Source: Niastella koreensis GR20-10 (GTDB lineage Bacteria > Bacteroidota > Bacteroidia > Chitinophagales > Chitinophagaceae). Taken from it: DNA of 64,000 nt. The first letter of the stretch is position 1; every line of letters begins with the position of its first letter. Both the position numbers and the translations under genes were made by a program. The stretch covers positions 620,001 through 684,000 of the forward strand of contig NC_016609.1 of assembly GCF_000246855.1 (NCBI RefSeq), given 5' to 3'. The notes beneath the pieces were generated by a model. That model was not told where the DNA came from, made no database searches, and was given only the letters and a program-made list of their open reading frames with translations. This document shows positions 53,109 through 61,269 of the stretch, in pieces.

Positions 53109-56100
53109 ATGAAAAAGCTCACCTGGTTACTCATTGGTTGCTGGTTTATGATTAATGCCACAGTATTTGCCCAGACGAACCCCGTTGTTTCGGGAACCGT
53201 CAAAACTGCTTCCGCCGGGAATTTATCAGACGTAACTGTTACTGTAAAAGGTACGAACAAGGCTGTTGTTACCGATAAGAATGGCCATTTCGTGCTCAGG
53301 GTAAATTCGTTAAAGGATACCCTGGTGTTCTCTTATATAGGCGCCCAACCAAAAGAACTGGCCATAAACGGCCAGACTATTGTGAATGCCACGCTGGATG
53401 CAACGGCTACCTCCCTCAACGATGTAGTGGTGGTGGGATACATGACCCAAACCAAAAACAAAACAGCAGCGGCCGTGTCAAAACTGGCGGCTGAAGAAAT
53501 GGTTAATCAGCCTAACCCGAACCCTGTGCAGGCCATCCAGGGAAAACTGGCCGGCGTGTCGGTACCTATTGTAAACGGGCAGCCAGGTTCGGGCGCCAAT
53601 AATATCCTCATCCGTGGTGGTACCAAGCTGAACGATTATGGTACCGGTGTAGGTACCAGCGGGGGAAATGCAAACAGTAGCGTAGAAGGGTCGGACCCGT
53701 TGGTGGTGGTGGATGGCGTGTTCCGCCCTTCCCTTAATGACGTGAACCCCGATGATATTGAAAGTTTGCAGGTAATGAAAGATGCCGCCTCTACAGCTGT
53801 ATACGGCGCCCGTGGCGCTAATGGCGTAATTGTCATTAAAACCAAATCGGGCAAATTTGGCTCAAAGCCGGTGGTTACCCTCAATTACCGCCACAACTGG
53901 GAAACCATGATGCGGAGTTATGATTACCTGAGCGCCAAAGATTATTTAACCCTGGCCCGTACCACCGTTCAAAATACCAGCGATGCGTTGCAAAAAGACA
54001 ACCTGTTGAACAAAGGTGGCTTCTCTGCCGGTACAACCACGTTTACTGCAAAAGGACAATACAGCAATTCCATCAACCTCACTGCTTTATACGATAATAT
54101 AGTTGCTGTTGAAGGACAGGATTATGTAGACAATTTGCTCACCAAAGGCTGGGCAGTAATGGATGATCCCATCAATCCCGGTACCAGACTGTTGTATGCA
54201 GATAATCATTACCAGGACCTGCTGTGGAATACCGGCCAGACGGATAACTACAATGCCAGTGTGAATGGCGGTGGCGAGAATGCCAATTATAATGTGTCGC
54301 TGGGCTATGTAAACCAGGGTGGTATTTTTGTAGGCACCAATTACAAACGATATAATGTACTGGGCAACTTTGGTTTTAAGGTTTCCAAAAACTTCAAACT
54401 GGATGCCTCGGTGAATTACCAGAACGTAGTGCCCAACTATGTAGAGTCCTATACCAACGACCTGGTACGCGCTACCCGAATTACCCCGTTGATCCGCATT
54501 TTCCGGGATGATGGTACCCCTACGTTCGGTGAAGTAACAAGTACCCGCAACCGTTTTCATACTTTGAAATACGACGATACCCGGGTAAATACCGAACGTG
54601 TTATTTCCCGGCTGGCCGGTGATGTTACGTTGGCAAAAGGCCTGCACTTCAGACCAGCAGTATCTTATATAATGGATGACTACCGGTATATGTTGTTCCG
54701 TAAGGCCTATCCCGGTTCGGTACAATTATCAACCTCCCGGCAGAAATATGAAACTACTACCAACACGCGTCAGTTGATGGTTGACCAGATTTTACAATAC
54801 GATCATTCCTTTGGTAACAACAACCTCAGCGTGCTGGCTGGTTTTAACTATACCCGCAATCAAAATAACGTAATAACCTTAGGTTCACAACGGGCTACCA
54901 ATGACTATGTGTATACCATTGAAGAACCTACTACTGCCAGTGTAAACGGGCAAACCGTAACGAATGTAACTGACTTAAGTACTTCTCTGGAAGATAAACG
55001 GTCGGCCAGTTATTTTGGTCAGTTCAGTTACGACTATGACAGCAGGTACCTGTTAAGCGGTTCTATTCGCTATGATGGGTTCTCGTATTTTTCGCCGGGA
55101 AATAAATATGCCCTGTTCCCTTCTGTGGCAGTTGGCTGGAATGTAAATAATGAAAGTTTCTGGCACAGTAACCTGGTAAGCGCGCTGAAACTCCGGGCAA
55201 GTTGGGGCGGTGCAGGCCTGAACGACCTGAAGGTGGTAGATACCTATGGTGGCTACAGCGGGGTAACCTATGCGCAAAACTCAGGTATTGTGCGTAGTAA
55301 CCTGGCCAATCCAAACCTTCGTTGGGAAACAACCCAAACTACCGACCTGGCGGTGGATGCCGGCTTTCTGCAGAACAGGATCACTGTAACTGTAGATTAC
55401 TATAATAAACTTACAAAAAACAGGCTGTCGTCAAAACCGCTTCCGCTGGAAGGACCATTTGCTTCTATTGTTTATAACAACGGATCATTACGCAACAGGG
55501 GCGTTGAAGTAGAATTATCCGCCACTGTTTTAAAATACAAGGCATTTACATGGAAAACCAATTTCTCTTTTGCACTGAACAAAACGGTTGTGGTAGAACT
55601 GCCCAACAATGGCCGGGCAAAAAATCGTCAGAATGGTGGTACCGTATATGATCCCGCTTCAAAAAGCGAAATAGAAGTAGGCGGTATTGCCGAGGGCGAG
55701 CGGCCAAACAGTTTGTATGCATTTAAAGTAGAAGGCATTTTTTCAACCGATGCAGAAGCAGCGGCCTGGGGTAAAAAAGACCTGATGGCTTCCCCTGCGG
55801 GTCAAACCACAGGCAAACATGCCGGTGATTACATTTGGGCCGATCTCAACGGCGATAACATCATCGACAGCCGCGACATGGTATTCATGGGCTATCGTAC
55901 CCCCGATAAGATCGGTGGCATGCAAAACACGTTCACCTACAAAAGCTTTACGCTGCGCTTTGCCATGGATTATGCCCTGGGACATGTGATCAGCAATGGC
56001 GCATTGGCCCGTTCGTTAGGACAGGGCAGGGCCTTTAACGAAGGCGCACCGGCCGAAGCCCTGGGCAACGACATCTGGAAACAACCCGGTGACGTTGGCA

Positions 56101-56444
56101 AAAAATATGCGCGCTTTTCATTTGCCGATTATGATTTTGGCCAGCGCAACTACATCCGCCAGGTTACAACTGTGGGCACCAACAACTCATATGGAGTTGA
56201 TGTAAGCTCTATGTTTTCAAAAGGCGACTTCCTGGCCTTCCGCGAGATTTACCTGGGGTATGAATTGCCAAAAGACCTGGTGCGGAAAACGCATCTGGGC
56301 GGAATAAATGTTTTCGGCAGCATTTACAATATAGGTTACCTCACCAGGTACAAAGGGGTGAACCCGGAAACGTACAGCGGGTTCGACGCTATTGGTTATC
56401 CGCGTCCCCGTCAGTTTTCACTGGGTGCTACCGCCCGGTTTTAG
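53109..56444 (+). CDS. SusC-like TonB-dependent transporter (sialoglycan locus)
   Basis: About 1111 residues from ATG 53109; the frame runs upstream to 53034, across the promoter, so this start is firm. Signal peptide (WLLIGCWFMINATVFAQT), carboxypeptidase-like domain (SGTVKTASAGNLSDVTV; VTDKNGHFVL), TonB plug (GQAIQGKLAGVSV, NILIRGGTKL, LNDVNPDDIESLQVMKDAA, AVYGARGANGVI) and a barrel ending SLGATARF with terminal Phe. It probably imports sialylated glycan or sialic acid with the following SusD. It is the first gene of the operon. Confidence 0.93.
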   Translation: MKKLTWLLIGCWFMINATVFAQTNPVVSGTVKTASAGNLSDVTVTVKGTNKAVVTDKNGHFVLRVNSLKDTLVFSYIGAQPKELAINGQTIVNATLDATATSLNDVVVVGYMTQTKNKTAAAVSKLAAEEMVNQPNPNPVQAIQGKLAGVSVPIVNGQPGSGANNILIRGGTKLNDYGTGVGTSGGNANSSVEGSDPLVVVDGVFRPSLNDVNPDDIESLQVMKDAASTAVYGARGANGVIVIKTKSGKFGSKPVVTLNYRHNWETMMRSYDYLSAKDYLTLARTTVQNTSDALQKDNLLNKGGFSAGTTTFTAKGQYSNSINLTALYDNIVAVEGQDYVDNLLTKGWAVMDDPINPGTRLLYADNHYQDLLWNTGQTDNYNASVNGGGENANYNVSLGYVNQGGIFVGTNYKRYNVLGNFGFKVSKNFKLDASVNYQNVVPNYVESYTNDLVRATRITPLIRIFRDDGTPTFGEVTSTRNRFHTLKYDDTRVNTERVISRLAGDVTLAKGLHFRPAVSYIMDDYRYMLFRKAYPGSVQLSTSRQKYETTTNTRQLMVDQILQYDHSFGNNNLSVLAGFNYTRNQNNVITLGSQRATNDYVYTIEEPTTASVNGQTVTNVTDLSTSLEDKRSASYFGQFSYDYDSRYLLSGSIRYDGFSYFSPGNKYALFPSVAVGWNVNNESFWHSNLVSALKLRASWGGAGLNDLKVVDTYGGYSGVTYAQNSGIVRSNLANPNLRWETTQTTDLAVDAGFLQNRITVTVDYYNKLTKNRLSSKPLPLEGPFASIVYNNGSLRNRGVEVELSATVLKYKAFTWKTNFSFALNKTVVVELPNNGRAKNRQNGGTVYDPASKSEIEVGGIAEGERPNSLYAFKVEGIFSTDAEAAAWGKKDLMASPAGQTTGKHAGDYIWADLNGDNIIDSRDMVFMGYRTPDKIGGMQNTFTYKSFTLRFAMDYALGHVISNGALARSLGQGRAFNEGAPAEALGNDIWKQPGDVGKKYARFSFADYDFGQRNYIRQVTTVGTNNSYGVDVSSMFSKGDFLAFREIYLGYELPKDLVRKTHLGGINVFGSIYNIGYLTRYKGVNPETYSGFDAIGYPRPRQFSLGATARF

Positions 56445-56477
56445 TAAACCTGTTTATAACGATTGTAATTACAGAAT

Positions 56478-57950
56478 ATGAACAAATTATTGTTGATTAT
56501 TATAGGCAGCTGCTTCCTGTTGATGACAACCGGTTGCGATAAATTGCTGGAATCAAAAACGGAATCATCGATTACAGATGCCGACTACTTTCAAAGTGAA
56601 AATGATTTTGATCCGTACGTTGTGGGAATCTATATCTTCCTGCGGGGATCGGCAAAAACCGGCCCGCAAAACATCACTGGTGTAGCCAGTAACATTACCT
56701 ATGGCACGGAACGCAGCGAAGAACTGGTGTCTGCGCTCAACTCCCGCTTTACCCAGGCATGGACGCAGAACATTTCGCCCACCACCGGCGCCTTCGATTA
56801 CACCAACTGGTATAAAGCCATTGGTAACTGTAACCTGTTGCTGGCAAAAATTGAGAACTTCAATTTTACCAGCGACGCTACCAAAAAGCGTGTGATGGCC
56901 GAAGCCTACAGTTTGCGCGCTTATTTTTATTTCAGTCTCATTCGCATTATTGGCGATGCGCCCTTAATGCTGCAAAGTATTTCCAGTGAAAACGTACCGC
57001 AGTTACCCCGGTCACCGGCCAAAGATGTAATGACACAGATCATTGCCGATCTTGACCAGGCGCTTTCGCTGTTCCCCGATAAAACCATTGCCAGTAAATA
57101 CCGGTTCTCATATGTGTCGGCACAGGCCTTGAAAGCCGATGCCAAATTGTGGAGTGCCAAAGTGCTGGGCGGTGGATCAAACGATTTTAACGACGCCATC
57201 ACGGCTTTGGCAGAAGTGGAGAAAACGGCTGGGCTGTCGCTTCGCACCGATTTTAAGGAAGTAACCACAACACGGGCGAATACGGAAGTGGTACTGGCTG
57301 CTTATTTCAACCGCGACGAATGCGGCGCCAACTATGGGCTCAACGCCCTGCCTTACCAAACCGGAATTACCGGGGCTACGAATATCGACAGCTTACCTTA
57401 TTGCATCACTACGTCAAACGGACAGGGTGCTTATCAGATAAGTCCTCAGTCAAAAGCTTTATTTCCCAGCGGCGACAAACGCATTCCATTTACCTGGGTA
57501 ACCGAACGCCAGGGCACTACGTTAAAAATATCCTGGATCACCAAACTGCCCGGAAACAAATATGCCGATGACCGTGTATCGGATAATGATATCATCGTAT
57601 ACCGCCTGGGTGAGATCTACCTGATGGAAGCAGAAGCCTATGCAGGTATCAGCAATACCATAAAGGCGATCGAGTACCTGAACAAAACCCGTAACCGCGC
57701 CGGTATTGGAAATTATACCGGTGGTACTGATAAGGCAAGTGTAGAAAAAGAGATCCTGGATGAGCGTGGCCGTGAGTTGTTCTTTGAGAACAAGCGCTGG
57801 TTCGACCTGGTTCGTTTTCATAAGGGAGGTACCATCAATGTATATGCTTATGTACCGAACCTGGTTGGAAAAACAACCCCGCTGTTCTGGCCACTGGCCG
57901 CCAATGTAATGGCTAATAATGGTCAGTTATTACAGACGGATGGGTATTAA
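56478..57950 (+). CDS. SusD/RagB-like lipoprotein (sialoglycan locus)
   Basis: A 490-residue lipoprotein with lipobox Cys in LLMTTGCDKLLES (about residue 20). The RagB/SusD end region is clear (LDERGRELFFENKRWFDLVRF). It binds substrate at the outer membrane above the SusC pore. It is 34 bp downstream of susC. Confidence 0.93.
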   Translation: MNKLLLIIIGSCFLLMTTGCDKLLESKTESSITDADYFQSENDFDPYVVGIYIFLRGSAKTGPQNITGVASNITYGTERSEELVSALNSRFTQAWTQNISPTTGAFDYTNWYKAIGNCNLLLAKIENFNFTSDATKKRVMAEAYSLRAYFYFSLIRIIGDAPLMLQSISSENVPQLPRSPAKDVMTQIIADLDQALSLFPDKTIASKYRFSYVSAQALKADAKLWSAKVLGGGSNDFNDAITALAEVEKTAGLSLRTDFKEVTTTRANTEVVLAAYFNRDECGANYGLNALPYQTGITGATNIDSLPYCITTSNGQGAYQISPQSKALFPSGDKRIPFTWVTERQGTTLKISWITKLPGNKYADDRVSDNDIIVYRLGEIYLMEAEAYAGISNTIKAIEYLNKTRNRAGIGNYTGGTDKASVEKEILDERGRELFFENKRWFDLVRFHKGGTINVYAYVPNLVGKTTPLFWPLAANVMANNGQLLQTDGY

Positions 57951-57975
57951 TCAATAGACAATGGGCAATAGCCAA
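57951..57975. repeat. CAATAGACAATGGGCAATAG words
   Basis: Two to three CAATAG-type words directly after the SusD stop, matching those at 49582-49602. They precede a hairpin. Confidence 0.5.
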
Positions 57976-57986
57976 GAGTCCAACCT

Positions 57987-58008
57987 CCCTCCCGACAGGT
58001 CGGGAGGG
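57987..58008 (+). terminator. Hairpin between susD and lyase genes
   Basis: CCCTCCCGAC (57987-57996) pairs with GTCGGGAGGG (57999-58008), loop of 2. There is no strong T-run. It may stabilise or partially stop the transcript between SusCD and the enzymes. Confidence 0.5.
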
Positions 58009-58032
58009 TCGGGGGAAGGCAAAAAATGAACA

Positions 58033-58995
58033 ATGAAACCATTAAACGCATCAGACATAAGAGGCAATTGGGCCACTTTATTGATCCCCATTAATAATGA
58101 TGACAGCATCAATTATAAAGCGCTGTCAGCAGAGATCGATACCCTGGTAGCCATGCAGGTGGATGGTATTTATTCAAACGGAACGGCCGGTGAGTTTTAC
58201 AACCAAACCGAAGAAGAGTTTGATGCCATCAGCAGGTTACTGGCCGGTAAATGCAATGCGGCCGGGATGCCTTTTCAAATCGGCGCCAGCCATACCAGTC
58301 CGGTAATGGCGCGGGAGCGGGTGAAACGGGCGGCAGCTTTGCAACCCGGGGCTATCCAGGTTATTTTGCCCGATTGGTCGTCCCCTTCCATGCCGGAAGT
58401 GATCAACTACCTGAAGGTACTAACCGAAGAAGCAGCGCCGGTGCCATTGGTGCTGTATAATCCGCCCCATGCAAAAAAGCGCCTGAGCCCGGAGGAATTC
58501 TTTCAACTGAAAGAAGCGGGCATTAACCTGGTTGGCTGCAAAACTGCAGGCGGTGATGCGCATTGGTATATAGCCATGAAAAAATGGGCGCCGGAATTAT
58601 CCCTGTTCGTACCCGGACATCACCTGGCCACCGGCGTTAGTCTGGGTGCGCATGGCGCCTATTCAAACGTGGCCTGTATTCATCCGGCTGCCGCTCAGCA
58701 ATGGTACAACCTGATGTTGACCGATCTGCCGAAGGCATTGCAGATAGAGAAGGGGATACAGCTTTTTATGAGCCAGTATATTCAGCCATTTATCAGTACC
58801 CGGGGGTATAGCAACCAGGCGGCTGATAAACTGCTGGCAGCTATTGGTGGTTGGGCCAATGTGGGTACACGTTTACGCTGGCCCTACAATGGCATCGATG
58901 AACGCGAGGTGAACATATTACGTCCTGTTGCGCATGAATTAATGGAAGCGTTCTTCTCCCTTACAAACGAATTAACACTATGCAAAGAATTATAA
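58033..58995 (+). CDS. DHDPS/N-acetylneuraminate lyase family aldolase (copy 1)
   Basis: A 320-residue class I aldolase-type protein. The catalytic Tyr is in [11 protein letters not shown] and the Schiff-base Lys in [29 protein letters not shown] replaces the usual GSTGE loop, so the substrate pocket differs from typical NanA. The last codons overlap the sialidase start by 16 bp. It could cleave a related 2-keto acid; its position with sialidase suggests a sialic acid relative. Confidence 0.85.
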   Translation: MKPLNASDIRGNWATLLIPINNDDSINYKALSAEIDTLVAMQVDGIYSNGTAGEFYNQTEEEFDAISRLLAGKCNAAGMPFQIGASHTSPVMARERVKRAAALQPGAIQVILPDWSSPSMPEVINYLKVLTEEAAPVPLVLYNPPHAKKRLSPEEFFQLKEAGINLVGCKTAGGDAHWYIAMKKWAPELSLFVPGHHLATGVSLGAHGAYSNVACIHPAAAQQWYNLMLTDLPKALQIEKGIQLFMSQYIQPFISTRGYSNQAADKLLAAIGGWANVGTRLRWPYNGIDEREVNILRPVAHELMEAFFSLTNELTLCKEL

Positions 58996-60152
58996 ATCGT
59001 TACTGCTTTCTTGTTTTGGTTACGCTGATATGCGCACCCAATGCCGTTTGTGCCCAGGCAGCAACAAAACCCGATACCCTGTCGCTGTTTGTGTCTGGCA
59101 CGAACGGCTATAAAAGCTATCGCATTCCGGCTATTGTTACTACTACCAAAGGCACGTTGCTGGCATTTTGCGAAGGCAGAAAGAACAATGCGGCCGATGC
59201 CGGCGACATCGATCTGTTATTAAAACGCTCCACCGATGGCGGCCGTACCTGGAGCAAACAACAGGTTATCTGGAACGACAGCACCAATACCTGTGGCAAT
59301 CCCTGCCCGGTAGTGGATGAAACAACCGGTACCGTTTGTTTGCTCAGCACCCATAACATGGGCGATGATAAAGAAGGCGATATCATAAAGAAATTAAGCC
59401 GCAGCACCCGAACGGTATGGATCATGAAGAGCAACGATGATGGGTTAACCTGGAGTGTACCCGAAAATATAACCGCTACTACCAAGAAAAAGGAGTGGGG
59501 CTGGTATGCTACTGGTCCCGGCATTGGCATTCAAATAAAGAATGGCCCGCACAAAGGACGGCTGGTAATTCCCTGCGATTTTAGTTACGACGACTCTACC
59601 ACTATTCCTGCAACCGGCCATGCTGCCATGGGTTCGCACAGCATTTATAGCGACGATCATGGCGCCACCTGGAAACTGGGCGGCACTATTACTCCTAAGA
59701 TGAACGAATGCCAGGTAATAGAAGTGGCAGATGGCAATGGCACCCTGCTGATGAACATGCGCTCCTATTTCCAACGCAACTGCCGCGCTCAGGCTATTAG
59801 CTACGACGGCGGCATTACCTGGACGGCCCCGGCTGATGTGCCGGTATTGGTAGAACCGGTATGCCAGGCAAGTATTGTGCGGTATGCATGGCCTGGTAAA
59901 AAAACAAAAAGTACCATGCTGTTCCTGAACCCTGCCTCAGCCAAACGAATGAATATGACCATCAGGGCAAGTTATGACGAGGGACAAACCTGGCCGGTTA
60001 TCCGCACTTTATATGCAGGGCCTTCGGCTTATTCCTGTATGGCTATTTTACCCAATGGAACAATAAACTGTTTATACGAAGCGGGTAACAAAAACCCGTA
60101 TGAAACAATCATCTTTCAAAAACTGATCGCCAAAGAACTGTTGAATAAGTAA
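58980..60152 (+). CDS. Exo-alpha-sialidase (GH33)
   Basis: A 390-residue exported sialidase. Signal peptide ([17 protein letters not shown]). The YRIPAIV motif carries the conserved catalytic Arg near residue 43, and FCEGR follows. Four or five Asp boxes are seen: [32 protein letters not shown] and SYDEGQTW, marking a six-bladed propeller. It removes terminal sialic acid from glycoconjugates. It starts inside the upstream lyase gene, so translation is coupled. Confidence 0.95.
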   Translation: MQRIINRYCFLVLVTLICAPNAVCAQAATKPDTLSLFVSGTNGYKSYRIPAIVTTTKGTLLAFCEGRKNNAADAGDIDLLLKRSTDGGRTWSKQQVIWNDSTNTCGNPCPVVDETTGTVCLLSTHNMGDDKEGDIIKKLSRSTRTVWIMKSNDDGLTWSVPENITATTKKKEWGWYATGPGIGIQIKNGPHKGRLVIPCDFSYDDSTTIPATGHAAMGSHSIYSDDHGATWKLGGTITPKMNECQVIEVADGNGTLLMNMRSYFQRNCRAQAISYDGGITWTAPADVPVLVEPVCQASIVRYAWPGKKTKSTMLFLNPASAKRMNMTIRASYDEGQTWPVIRTLYAGPSAYSCMAILPNGTINCLYEAGNKNPYETIIFQKLIAKELLNK

Positions 60153-60163
60153 AATAAAAACCA

Positions 60164-61105
60164 ATGAGCACACACATGAGTCACCTCAGCGGACTGATAT
60201 CTGCACCCTTTACACCAATGAACCCCGATGGAACCATCAACTTCAGTAAAGTCCCCGATGTAGTAAACCTGTTAATTGATAATAAGGTAAAGGGCATGTT
60301 TGTTTGTGGCAGTACCGGTGAAGGTCCTTCCCTGACCACTGAAGAAAGAAAGCAACTGGCCGAAGCATTTGTAAAAGCAGCGGATAAAAGATTACTGGTT
60401 TTTGTGCACGTGGGACATAACAGCATCACCGAAGCCCGGCAGCTGGCGGCTCATGCGCAGCAGATTGGCGCCGATTATATTTCAGCTACCCCATCCACTT
60501 ATTTTAAGGTAGATTCCATTGATCTGCTGGTGCAATGCCTGCAGGAAATTGCAAAGGGCGCTCCTTCCTTGCCATTGTATTATTACAATATTCCGGCTTT
60601 AACCGGTATCAGTCTGGATATGGTGAAGCTGCTTGAAAAAGCAGGACAGGCCATGCCAACATTCGCCGGTATTAAATATACCGCCCCGTTGATCCACGAC
60701 TACCAGGCCTGTGTTAACTTCGACAACAACAAATACGATATTTTATACGGAACCGATGAAATGCTGCTTAGCGCGCTGGCAACCGGCGCCAAAGGATTCA
60801 TTGGAAGTACCTACAATTTTGTTGCGCCTTTATACAACACCCTGATAGAAGAATTTAAAAAAGGTAATTTGGCAGAAGCGCAGCGTTTGCAATATATTTC
60901 GGTAGAAATGGTTCGCGTGATTGTAAAACACGGCGGCCTGCGGGCGCAAAAGGCTATGATGAAACTGATAGGGCTGGATTGTGGCAATGTGCGTTATCCG
61001 CTGAACCCATTCAAAGAGAACGAATACAAATTACTGGAAGCTGATTTGATGGCTATTGGATTCTTTAACTGGGTTAGTAAATCGAATGTGGCTGTAGTGT
61101 CTTAA
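60164..61105 (+). CDS. nanA: N-acetylneuraminate lyase
   Basis: A 313-residue aldolase. GLISAPFTPMNPDG, VCGSTGEGPSLTTEER, catalytic Tyr in LYYYNIPALTG and Schiff-base Lys in FAGIKYTAPLIHDY are N-acetylneuraminate lyase features. It splits Neu5Ac into N-acetylmannosamine and pyruvate. It lies 11 bp after the sialidase. Compared with copy 1 it is the closer match to true NanA. Confidence 0.92.
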   Translation: MSTHMSHLSGLISAPFTPMNPDGTINFSKVPDVVNLLIDNKVKGMFVCGSTGEGPSLTTEERKQLAEAFVKAADKRLLVFVHVGHNSITEARQLAAHAQQIGADYISATPSTYFKVDSIDLLVQCLQEIAKGAPSLPLYYYNIPALTGISLDMVKLLEKAGQAMPTFAGIKYTAPLIHDYQACVNFDNNKYDILYGTDEMLLSALATGAKGFIGSTYNFVAPLYNTLIEEFKKGNLAEAQRLQYISVEMVRVIVKHGGLRAQKAMMKLIGLDCGNVRYPLNPFKENEYKLLEADLMAIGFFNWVSKSNVAVVS

Positions 61106-61107
61106 GT

Positions 61108-61247
61108 AGAATAGGTGAGTAGTCAGTAGTCAGTAGTGAGTAGGTTCCCGATTTTTCAGGCGTCTGTAATTTTCGCAGGTTCGCGAATGTTCGGATTGCC
61201 AGAAATTAAGCGAGTCCACTCACTACTGACTACTCACTACTCACTTG
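61108..61247. repeat. GAGTAGTGAGT inverted-arm element with core
   Basis: Left arm GTGAGTAGTCAGTAGTCAGT (61115-61134) and right arm CTCACTACTGACTACTCACT (61219-61238) bracket 70 bp containing GGTTCCCGATTTTTCAGGCG and GGTTCGCGAATGTTCGG. Similar cores occur at 48.03 kb, 28.65 kb and 49.64 kb. Confidence 0.7.
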
Positions 61248-61269
61248 CTCATAATAACGAAATGCCAAA

